In this document: piece after piece, positions 1-4,938 of the stretch | Numbering within the stretch: the first letter of the stretch is position 1 | Layout: each line of letters begins with the position of its first letter | NCBI GenBank assembly: GCA_031276415.1 | Contig: JAISNF010000011.1 | Coordinates: 1 to 6,041, forward strand | Reading direction: 5' to 3' | Source: Planctomycetaceae bacterium | GTDB taxonomy: Bacteria > Planctomycetota > Planctomycetia > Pirellulales > Thermoguttaceae | DNA length: 6,041 nt | The notes under the pieces: model-generated | Database searches by the model: none | Told to the model about the DNA's origin: nothing | The model's input: the letters and a program-made list of their open reading frames with translations, nothing else | Made by a program: the position numbers and the translations under genes

Positions 1-173
1 AAACGATTATGTTTCGCTTCCGGTTCACGCGTATTTGAAATTGGTAAAATATTGTGTACGATTTTTTTGCCGTTCTCAAACCGTCCCAGTATAGCACCGC
101 AACATTCGTTTGGATATTCCGCTTCGGCATGACGATTCATTTCAAATTGTTGTTGTTTCGTTAATAAAATCAT
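1..173 (-). CDS. Mec-like M67/JAMM metalloprotease, 5' part only
   Basis: Partial gene, 57 codons, reading off the left edge. Reverse-strand translation begins MILLTKQQQFEMNRHAEAEY and continues with P-N-E-C-C-G-A-I-L-G-R (residues 21-31), then a T-R-E-P-E-A-K-H-N-R-F stretch near the edge. The H-A-x-x-x-Y-P-N-E-C-C-G-x-L-G-R pattern is the N-terminal signature of bacterial JAB/MPN (M67) peptidases. Glu23 corresponds to the conserved catalytic Glu of the JAMM motif. The zinc-binding H-x-H...D part would lie outside the window, so activity cannot be judged. An in-frame TAA lies nine codons upstream of the chosen ATG, and no other ATG intervenes. No clear Shine-Dalgarno is visible. It lies 153 bases downstream of a CysM-like gene on the same strand, as Mec lies near CysM in Mycobacterium, where Mec cleaves the cysteine-loaded carrier CysO. 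The family call is firm; the role is inferred from the neighbour. Confidence 0.82.
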   Translation of the reverse strand, partial: MILLTKQQQFEMNRHAEAEYPNECCGAILGRFENGKKIVHNILPISNTREPEAKHNR

Positions 174-175
174 TT

Positions 176-199
176 CGTTAAAAAAATCGTTAAAAAAAT
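176..199. repeat. 12-bp tandem duplication
   Basis: Two perfect copies of cgttaaaaaaat (176-187 and 188-199) lie just upstream of the Mec-like start codon, in the 153-base gap between it and the cysteine synthase gene. They occupy the position of the 5' leader if the Mec-like gene has its own promoter. No ribosome binding site is created. Confidence 0.8.
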
Positions 200-281
200 T
201 ATTGGTTATTTCTGCCGCAAAATCAAAAGACAATATAATAGCGTTTCAAAATATTTCAACAAAAATTTTTCCGGTAAATGT

Positions 282-326
282 GTTTCAATTTTAGGTGTTT
301 CAATTTTGAGTCTTTCAATTTTAGGT
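282..326. repeat. 15-bp tandem repeat, three copies, abutting the cysteine synthase stop codon
   Basis: Three consecutive 15-base units: gtttcaattttaggt (282-296), gtttcaattttgagt (297-311) and ctttcaattttaggt (312-326). Units 1 and 3 differ at one base; unit 2 differs from unit 1 at two. The array ends at the base next to the stop codon of the minus-strand cysteine synthase gene, so it forms the start of its 3' flank. A degenerate tttcaa-containing stretch at 243-260 may be a decayed further copy. There are no spacers, so this is not a CRISPR array. Confidence 0.85.
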
Positions 327-1229
327 TTAATCCCAAATTTCATCGCTTAAATACCGGAAACCGCTGTCGCAAAGAATTGTAACAACAATGGCGTCCGGCG
401 AAAGTGTTTCTGCTAATTTTGTTGCCGCTAAAACATTTGCGCCGGAACTAATTCCCACAAAAAATCCGTATTTTCCGGCAAGTTCTTGCGTCATTGTTCG
501 GGCGTCTTCGGTTGTAACATCAATTTGTCCGTCAAATAATGTTGTATCGTAAAAACCGGATTTAATTGTTGTTTCGGTATGTCTCATTCCTTCGAGACCG
601 TGTAACGGTGAGGCGGGCTGCATTGGAATTGTTTTGATATTCGGGTTCAATTCTTTTAACCGCCTTGCTGTTCCGATAAAAGTTCCTGAGGTTCCCATTC
701 CGGCAACAAAATGTGTTAATTTATGTTCGGTTTGTTCCCAGATTTCGGGAGCGGTTCCGTTGTAATGAGCCTTCCAATTTTCGGGATTATTATATTGGTC
801 GGTGTAAAAATAAATGTTCGGATTTTCCGCCGCCAGTTGACGGGCTTTGAGCAAGGCTCCGTCGGAACTCTCAAGCGGATTCGTTGCAATAATTTTTGCA
901 CGATAAGCCTTTAATACCCGTTTACGTTCATTATTGGCGTTAGCAGGAAGACACAATGTTACCCGATAACCAAGTACCGCTCCGAACATTGCTAAAGCGA
1001 CTCCGGTGTTACCGCTGGTGGCGTCAAGAATTGTTTTCTCTTTTGTTAGTTTTCCGGTTTTAATTCCGTCCAAAATCATCGCTTTTGCGGCTCGGTCTTT
1101 CACCGAACCACTCGGATTCAAAAATTCCGCTTTGGCAAAAATCCGCGCACCAACACGATCTTCAAACAACGGAATTAATGGTGTTTTACCCACTGCATCA
1201 AGAATCGTCATATTTATTCCATTATTCAT
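327..1229 (-). CDS. cysM: Cysteine synthase, CysM type (PLP-dependent)
   Basis: Fold-type II PLP enzyme of 300 residues, the usual length, expected to make cysteine in the cytoplasm from an activated serine (O-acetyl- or O-phosphoserine) and a sulfide donor. Visible motifs: N-P-S-G-S-V-K-D-R (38-46) with the PLP Schiff-base lysine at K44; T-S-G-N-T-G (71-76), the substrate-binding loop; G-M-G-T-S-G-T (177-183), the PLP phosphate loop; G-I-S-S-G-A-N (259-265); and C-D-S-G-F-R-Y-L-S-D (287-296) at the C-terminus. The H-G-L-E-G-M-R-H segment (210-217) replaces the H-K-I-Q-G-I-G typical of CysK, so I favour CysM-like. A Mec-like protease gene follows on the same strand, suggesting use of a sulfur-carrier protein. 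Two starts are possible: Met1 (1229) has no Shine-Dalgarno, whereas Met7 (1211) has GGA seven bases upstream and begins right before the conserved I-L-D-A-V-G-K-T-P. Met7 may be the true start. Other beta-replacement enzymes of the family remain possible. Confidence 0.9.
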   Translation of the reverse strand: MNNGINMTILDAVGKTPLIPLFEDRVGARIFAKAEFLNPSGSVKDRAAKAMILDGIKTGKLTKEKTILDATSGNTGVALAMFGAVLGYRVTLCLPANANNERKRVLKAYRAKIIATNPLESSDGALLKARQLAAENPNIYFYTDQYNNPENWKAHYNGTAPEIWEQTEHKLTHFVAGMGTSGTFIGTARRLKELNPNIKTIPMQPASPLHGLEGMRHTETTIKSGFYDTTLFDGQIDVTTEDARTMTQELAGKYGFFVGISSGANVLAATKLAETLSPDAIVVTILCDSGFRYLSDEIWD

Positions 1230-1402
1230 TATTATTCATAAAATTGATTTTACTATCAAAGTCGTACCAATATAAAATGTTCGGACAAAAAATACAAGTT
1301 CGGTTAGAAAAAATAAAAGGAAGATAAAAAACATCTTATATTTTTAAATATTTTCAAAAAAATTTAATCTCCCCGTCATATTTCACGGCGTAATGACCTA
1401 AT

Positions 1403-1475
1403 GGTAACTTCTAATAACCGGTTTTTTTATTTAACCACAAAGAAATTTTATTTAACCACAGAGACCACAGAGAGG
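1403..1475 (+). repeat. Dispersed repeat, copy A
   Basis: Begins with the head ggtaacttctaataaccgg (1403-1421), then a T-run, then TTTAACCACA twice (exact 15-base matches at 1425-1439 and 1446-1460), and ends in accacagagaccacagagag-like sequence. Copies B and D (opposite strand) and C (same strand) share the order head, T-run, TTTAACCACA. The cacagag tail resembles short intergenic repeats common in many environmental bacterial genomes. Confidence 0.82.
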
Positions 1476-1547
1476 AAATTTTTAAAAATTATTTTAGATC
1501 AAAAATCAATGATAATATTAGGAAACTTCTAAAAACATTGTTTTAAA

Positions 1548-1573
1548 AAATCATGTCCTTAAATCATGTCCTT
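1548..1573. repeat. 13-bp tandem duplication
   Basis: Two perfect, directly adjacent copies of aaatcatgtcctt (1548-1560 and 1561-1573). The second copy supplies the left arm of the hairpin at 1568-1585. Confidence 0.85.
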
Positions 1574-1585
1574 AAAAATAAGGAC
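1568..1585. repeat. Small perfect hairpin
   Basis: gtcctta (1568-1574) pairs with taaggac (1579-1585): a 7-bp stem with a 4-base loop. A-rich sequence flanks it and there is no clear T-run directly after it on the plus strand. It lies about 140 bases beyond the stop of the minus-strand secreted-protein gene, with copy B between, so a terminator role is doubtful. Confidence 0.5.
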
Positions 1586-1602
1586 TTGTAAATATTTTTT
1601 TT

Positions 1603-1625
1603 GTCTAAAAAAGTAGTTTTTAGAC
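1603..1625. repeat. Small perfect hairpin overlapping a repeat head
   Basis: gtctaaaaa (1603-1611) pairs with tttttagac (1617-1625): a 9-bp AT-rich stem with loop agtag. The right arm is part of the inverted repeat head at 1616-1631, so the hairpin forms from half of that head plus an opposing copy of its core. Confidence 0.55.
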
Positions 1626-1664
1626 GTTACCATTAAATAACGTTTTAATTCCCAATTAAAAATT

Positions 1665-1719
1665 CCTCTGTGTTCTCCGTGTTTTTTGTGGTTAAATAAA
1701 AAACCGGTTATTAGAAATT
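1665..1719 (-). repeat. Dispersed repeat, copy B
   Basis: Reverse-strand reading is aatttctaataaccgg, T-run, atttaaccacaaaaaac, then acggagaacacagagg. It is the inverted partner of copy A, sharing an almost exact run from taataaccgg through ttaaccacaaa that differs mainly in T-run length. It ends three bases from the stop codon of the secreted-protein gene, so it forms the start of that gene's 3' flank. Its aaccggtt core followed by Ts on the minus strand has no loop and is not a normal terminator. Confidence 0.8.
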
Positions 1720-1722
1720 GAT

Positions 1723-3603
1723 TTATTTTGTTGCTTCGGTCAATATTTGTTGCAATTCATCAGCGGATTGGATGTGGGAATTAAGGACTTTCCCGTCTTT
1801 ACCGTACAAAATCATGTACGGCGGTATCGAAATGCCCCAATAAACGGCAATCGGATTTTTTTCAAGTCCGCCCGCAGTATAAAGTTGCGTCCAGTTAAGG
1901 GCGGATTTTGTAACGGACGCTTTCATTGTTTGCGGATCGGCATCCAGATTCACACTAATCGGTTGTAAGCCCGCATCCGTAAATTTGTCAACAACCGGTT
2001 TGATAAGAGCAAGAGAAGATAACGTCGAAGTATCCCAAAAATAAAGCAATACCAATTTGCCTTTAAGCGCAACAATATCAAACGGTTTGCCGGACACGTC
2101 GGTTGTTTGAAACGGAATTTCTTTTCCTGCGGCGGTTAATCGGCGGATTGCGCCTTTTGCTTTTTCGGCGATTGGTTTTCCGGCGGCGAGTTGGGCGACT
2201 TTGGTGTACCATTTGAGCGGTTCCTCAACCGAGCGGGCAGACATTTCACGATAAATTCCTAACTGCATCATTCCTTCAATTCCGGCTTCCGTTTTTTCAA
2301 ATTCCGTTGCCATTGTTTCAAGATTCTCCAGCCATTGCGAATACGCCCGCATATCATCTCCGCCCGTTTGCATCGCCAAATAATAATCGGTCAAAATTTG
2401 TTGACTACGAACATAAGCCGCCAATTCCTCGTTTCCGGGTTTATTCACTGTTTTGAACAATGTTTCCAATTGTTCACTGCCTTCTGGAAATTCGTTACGG
2501 CTTGTCGCCGTCATAATTGTATCGGCTAATTGCCGAATCCAATTTTCGCGTTCCTCTTCTGTGGAAACCTTCGCAATAATCTGAATAATCCGGCTAATCA
2601 CTTCTTTATGTTTTGCGGGGCGTTGTTCCGGCGGAAGTTTGGGAATCTCCTTGTGAATTTCCTGATATTCGTTCATTAAAGCAACCACGTCATTGTTCGC
2701 CGGTGCCGAACTTCCTTGAGCAACTGCCGGCAAAATAAACGTATAAGACAATTGATTTTCGTCATAAATTTTCGGCAAATCAATTGTCCGCCAATTATTG
2801 TCCGAAATTTTCACCAATGTTCCGATGGCAATCTGAACCGTTTTTTCACCATCACCTGCGGTTGTCATTGCATTTTCGTAAACGAAAAGATTTTTGCGGT
2901 AACTTTGATCGTTTGCCGGCACCACACCCGGCAAAACCGCATTGAGTTGATACCATTCGACCGCGTTACCGTTTTTCAACGCAATCAATTGAACCGCTTC
3001 AGCAAAACCGTTTTTCATCGCCGCAATCTTTTTAGCAACAGAATTATTGAGAGAGTCGCCGAGAGCCAGTTCTTTGAGTTCTTCTTCGTTCAACGCAACA
3101 CGCAAAAAACGGGCGACATCGTTTTCTGCCAAAGCCAACACAATTTCGCGTGAAACTTCTTCTGCGGAGATTTCTTTCCAATAATCGATAATTTTATCTT
3201 CATTGGCATCAATTCCCCAACGAGTTCCTGCGTTATTGAACCAGCGGTATTGATCGGCTTTACCGTTACCGTTTGCATCAATATCGCGGTAAACTTCAAC
3301 TCCGTTTTGAAAATACGACCATTGATCGACGCGTCCGTCACCATTGGCATCTGAAAAAAGGCGAAGCATATTTTTTTGCGGACTAAGAATAATAAGTCCG
3401 CGTTTGTCGTCGGAAACCTTGATTTCACAAAGTTTTACGTCTTGTTCCGACGGAATATCAATTACAATATCACTCTGAACCGGACGATAATTCAATCCTT
3501 GTTCCAATTGTGAACGCAAAGGAGATTCCTGAGCAAAAACACTATTTGTCAAAAACAAAAACAATACCGAAACAAAAAAAGTTGCTCTCATATTAAATCT
3601 CAT
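1723..3603 (-). CDS. Secreted protein: Ca-binding-like loops plus cysteine-less thioredoxin-like domain
   Basis: 626 residues. N-terminus: a charged start, a hydrophobic core (about 8-19), then S-V-F-A before Q25, a good signal-peptidase I site, so the protein is exported. Three EF-hand/dockerin-like loops follow: D-A-N-G-D-G-R-V-D (85-93), D-A-N-G-N-G-K-A-D (109-117) and D-A-N-E-D-K-I-I-D (132-140), with W/Y/F-rich linkers. They probably bind calcium or form a repeat domain. Residues 145-290 form a region I do not recognise. Residues 300-490 are alpha-helical and charged, TPR-like at most. Residues 495-626 look like an AhpC/TlpA thioredoxin fold: G-K-x-F-D at 505-509, L-V-L-L-Y-F-W (517-523), the cis-Pro region I-S-I-P-P-Y-M-I-L-Y (591-600) and G-K-D-G-K-V. 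The W-C-x-x-C site is replaced by S-T-L-S-S (526-530), and the only cysteine is C59, so classic disulfide chemistry is ruled out. A scaffold or binding role is inferred. Met1 and Met5 are both usable starts; neither has a strong Shine-Dalgarno. I recall similar architectures in planctomycetes. Confidence 0.85.
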   Translation of the reverse strand: MRFNMRATFFVSVLFLFLTNSVFAQESPLRSQLEQGLNYRPVQSDIVIDIPSEQDVKLCEIKVSDDKRGLIILSPQKNMLRLFSDANGDGRVDQWSYFQNGVEVYRDIDANGNGKADQYRWFNNAGTRWGIDANEDKIIDYWKEISAEEVSREIVLALAENDVARFLRVALNEEELKELALGDSLNNSVAKKIAAMKNGFAEAVQLIALKNGNAVEWYQLNAVLPGVVPANDQSYRKNLFVYENAMTTAGDGEKTVQIAIGTLVKISDNNWRTIDLPKIYDENQLSYTFILPAVAQGSSAPANNDVVALMNEYQEIHKEIPKLPPEQRPAKHKEVISRIIQIIAKVSTEEERENWIRQLADTIMTATSRNEFPEGSEQLETLFKTVNKPGNEELAAYVRSQQILTDYYLAMQTGGDDMRAYSQWLENLETMATEFEKTEAGIEGMMQLGIYREMSARSVEEPLKWYTKVAQLAAGKPIAEKAKGAIRRLTAAGKEIPFQTTDVSGKPFDIVALKGKLVLLYFWDTSTLSSLALIKPVVDKFTDAGLQPISVNLDADPQTMKASVTKSALNWTQLYTAGGLEKNPIAVYWGISIPPYMILYGKDGKVLNSHIQSADELQQILTEATK

Positions 3604-3644
3604 ATTAAAAACCGTATGCCTTAAATAAATTCCTTATTAACACT

Positions 3645-3676
3645 ATTAACATTGTCAAGAATTAACATTGTCAAAT
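3645..3676. repeat. 16-bp tandem duplication
   Basis: attaacattgtcaaga (3645-3660) is followed directly by attaacattgtcaaat (3661-3676), with 14 of 16 bases identical. A third fragment, gtcaagaaa, occurs at 3682-3690. It lies 40-75 bases upstream of the secreted-protein start codon, where that gene's promoter or leader would be. Confidence 0.8.
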
Positions 3677-3746
3677 TCATCGTCAAGAAAAACAAGTTGT
3701 TTATTCTACACCGGATTGCAATTATTACAAGTTACACTCTAAACAA

Positions 3747-3807
3747 GGCAACTTCTAGTAACCGCTTTTTTATTTAACCACAGAGAACACAGAGTTCACA
3801 GAGAAGG
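3747..3807 (+). repeat. Dispersed repeat, copy C
   Basis: ggcaacttctagtaaccgc (3747-3765), T-run, atttaaccacagag, then three cacagag-type units spaced nine bases apart (cacagagaa, cacagagtt, cacagagaa). Same order and orientation as copy A. Copy D at 5946-5991 is its inverted counterpart on the far side of rsfS and the radical SAM gene. Confidence 0.8.
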
Positions 3808-3821
3808 AAAATAAAATTGAC

Positions 3822-3850
3822 CACAGATTTCGCAGATAATCGCAGATGAT
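3822..3850. repeat. cagat short repeat array
   Basis: Reads cacagatttcgcagataatc then gcagatgat, with cagat at 3824, 3833 and 3843, a 9-10 base period. It follows copy C after a 14-base spacer. It resembles the acgcagat-type intergenic repeats seen in various bacterial genomes and may be a second module of the same repeat. Confidence 0.6.
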
Positions 3851-3983
3851 TTTTGAGAATACGAAACAAGATCAACCGGCACAACCGTTCAGACGAAACA
3901 TTGCCTACCTCTGTATAAAATTTCTCATTTTCTCCTAATTTTTTCCTAACAAAACAACATCAGTAGCATGAAATAATACTGAA

Positions 3984-3997
3984 TAATTACGTAATTA
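3984..3997. repeat. 14-bp perfect palindrome
   Basis: taattacgtaatta reads the same on both strands. taattac recurs partly at 4001-4008 (ataattac). It could be a dimeric regulator site between the divergent genes, but such AT-rich palindromes also occur by chance in DNA of this composition. Confidence 0.4.
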
Positions 3998-4123
3998 CAA
4001 ATAATTACTTTATTTTTCCTAATTTTTTTATCGAAAATCAATATATTGCGGCGGGATGAAGTGTGTCCGTATTTACTTGTGGAAAAAATCTGTTATAAAG
4101 AGAACCGATAATAACTTCCAATT

Positions 4124-4157
4124 GAAATTATTGCGTTTTTGAAATTATTGCGATTTC
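4124..4157. repeat. 17-bp tandem duplication
   Basis: gaaattattgcgttttt (4124-4140) is followed by gaaattattgcgatttc (4141-4157), with the first 12 bases identical and 15 of 17 overall. It is about 170 bases upstream of rsfS. Confidence 0.78.
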
Positions 4158-4325
4158 AAACATAAGGAAGTAAAATTACGATAAGTAAACCAAAACCATT
4201 TTTTACTGCAAAAATAATTGAAAATATTAAAATAATTAAAAAATATTTCGATAATTAAATATCTTGTAAACCACACAAAAAATGAGGTCTATTCGATTTG
4301 CCTCTTCCTACCTGATTGATTAACT

Positions 4326-4715
4326 ATGCCAAAATCTGAAAAGACAAATCTGCAAAAAATACCTCCGGTACTTGATCGGGTTCTTGCCGCGGCAAAAATT
4401 GCGGAAGAAAATCGGGGACATGATATTTTGGTTCTTGATGTCCGGGAACTTACAAAATCGTTCGATTATTTCCTGATCGTTTCCGGTTCAAGCCGACGGC
4501 AACTTTATGCCATTGGCGATGAAATCCAAAAAAAACTCGCCGGCGAAATGGGCGATAAATGTTTGTCCGTCTCCGGTCACACAGAAGGTCGTTGGATTGT
4601 CATTGACTATGGTGATCTTATCGTTCATTTATTTGAACCGGAAACCCGAAAATATTACGCCCTTGAAGAACTCTGGGGTAAAGGAATCCGCGTGGAACCA
4701 TTCATGGCAACATAA
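4326..4715 (+). CDS. rsfS: Ribosomal silencing factor RsfS (Iojap/DUF143 family)
   Basis: 129 residues, usual for the family. RsfS binds ribosomal protein uL14 on the free 50S subunit and blocks joining with 30S, lowering translation when nutrients are scarce. Diagnostic segments: A-K-I-A-E-E-N-R-G-H-D-I-L-V-L-D-V-R-E-L-T (23-43), F-D-Y-F-L-I-V-S-G-S-S-R-R-Q (46-59), H-T-E-G-R-W-I-V-I-D-Y-G-D-L-I-V-H-L-F (85-103) and R-K-Y-Y-A-L-E-E-L-W (108-117). About 15 residues precede the conserved domain. The start is secure: an in-frame TGA lies two codons upstream (4317-4319), and the next Met is residue 75. There is no Shine-Dalgarno. In many bacteria rsfS neighbours nadD or obg; neither is here, and a 722-base spacer precedes it, so it is probably transcribed alone or together with the downstream gene 223 bases away. 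Confidence 0.96.
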   Translation: MPKSEKTNLQKIPPVLDRVLAAAKIAEENRGHDILVLDVRELTKSFDYFLIVSGSSRRQLYAIGDEIQKKLAGEMGDKCLSVSGHTEGRWIVIDYGDLIVHLFEPETRKYYALEELWGKGIRVEPFMAT

Positions 4716-4732
4716 AACCATAAAATGTCTTG

Positions 4733-4752
4733 TCGGATTTAATCGGATTTAA
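4733..4752. repeat. 10-bp tandem duplication
   Basis: Two perfect copies of tcggatttaa (4733-4742, 4743-4752), 17 bases after the rsfS stop. ttaatcgg at 4740-4747 can also pair with ccgattaa at 4778-4785 across a 30-base loop; this is a weak stem without a clean T-run. Confidence 0.75.
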
Positions 4753-4898
4753 ATCAATTGAGAGAGTATCCTCATAACCGATTAAAACAAAAGTCTTCAA
4801 CTTTATTGAAACAGTAGATGCCGACACGGTTTCTGATAACCCGTCATTTTAGGGATATTATAAAAATTGTTACCGTGTTGACCATCTGAAATTGAAAC

Positions 4899-4920
4899 AA
4901 TTACCGGTAAATTACCGTTA
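4899..4920. repeat. 11-bp tandem duplication
   Basis: aattaccggta (4899-4909) is followed by aattaccgtta (4910-4920), 10 of 11 bases identical, ending 18 bases before the radical SAM start codon. It is in the likely 5' leader of that gene. Confidence 0.7.
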
Positions 4921-4929
4921 TACATTTTC

Positions 4930-4936
4930 GGTGATC
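4930..4936 (+). promoter_or_regulatory. Probable ribosome binding site of the radical SAM gene
   Basis: ggtgatc is complementary to the gaucacc just before the CCUCC core of the 16S rRNA 3' end. It ends two bases before ATG 4939, which puts the core-equivalent position at a normal distance. It supports ATG 4939 as the start and is the best Shine-Dalgarno-like match in the window. Confidence 0.45.
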
Positions 4937-4938
4937 GT

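Larger units (their letters stand above)
1521..1631. repeat. Inner inverted pair of repeat heads
   Basis: ggaaacttctaaaaac at 1521-1536 matches, in inverse orientation, 1616-1631 (reverse complement ggtaacgtctaaaaac), with 14 of 16 bases shared. Both are variants of the head of the dispersed repeat but lack its TTTAACCACAGAG part. The pair sits inside the larger inverted pair formed by copies A and B, so the gap is a nested inverted repeat. Confidence 0.7.
1230..1722. other. 493-base intergenic region, repeat-rich, no gene
   Basis: Very AT-rich gap between two minus-strand genes. No open frame shows recognisable protein features on either strand. In particular, no small ubiquitin-like sulfur carrier ending in Gly-Gly is encoded next to the cysteine synthase gene. 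It contains two inverted copies of the dispersed repeat (1403-1475 and 1665-1719), a nested inner pair of repeat heads (1521-1536 and 1616-1631), a 13-bp tandem duplication and two small hairpins. The promoter for the cysteine synthase gene should lie near 1230-1330, but no convincing -35/-10 pair could be picked out. Confidence 0.7.
3604..4325. other. 722-base divergent intergenic region
   Basis: Separates the minus-strand secreted-protein gene from plus-strand rsfS, so it must hold both promoters unless transcription enters from outside. It is strongly AT-rich, most of all at 4200-4260. It contains a 16-bp tandem duplication, dispersed repeat copy C, a cagat repeat, a 14-bp palindrome and a 17-bp tandem duplication. 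No open frame with recognisable protein features and no tRNA-like fold was found. The stretch 4000-4110 shows nothing I can name. Confidence 0.7.

Noticed and set aside
282..326. Possible CRISPR repeat, since the minus strand contains attgaaac as many CRISPR repeats do
   Set aside because: The units are only 15 bases and directly adjacent with no spacers, and no cas gene is present.
1695..1722. Intrinsic terminator of the secreted-protein gene (aaccggtt followed by Ts)
   Set aside because: The palindrome has no loop, and the same sequence occurs in copy A, away from any gene end; it belongs to the dispersed repeat.
2716..3153. 145-codon forward frame, antisense
   Set aside because: It is antisense to the secreted-protein gene, has an odd Cys/Arg/Asn-rich composition and no domain; a shadow of the coding strand.
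3090..3428. 112-codon reverse frame
   Set aside because: It lies wholly within the 626-residue secreted-protein gene in another frame; its composition shows no domain and the containing gene is well supported.
4160..4325. Sigma-70 promoter for rsfS
   Set aside because: The stretch is so AT-rich that many -10-like hexamers occur; none pairs with a convincing -35 at proper spacing.
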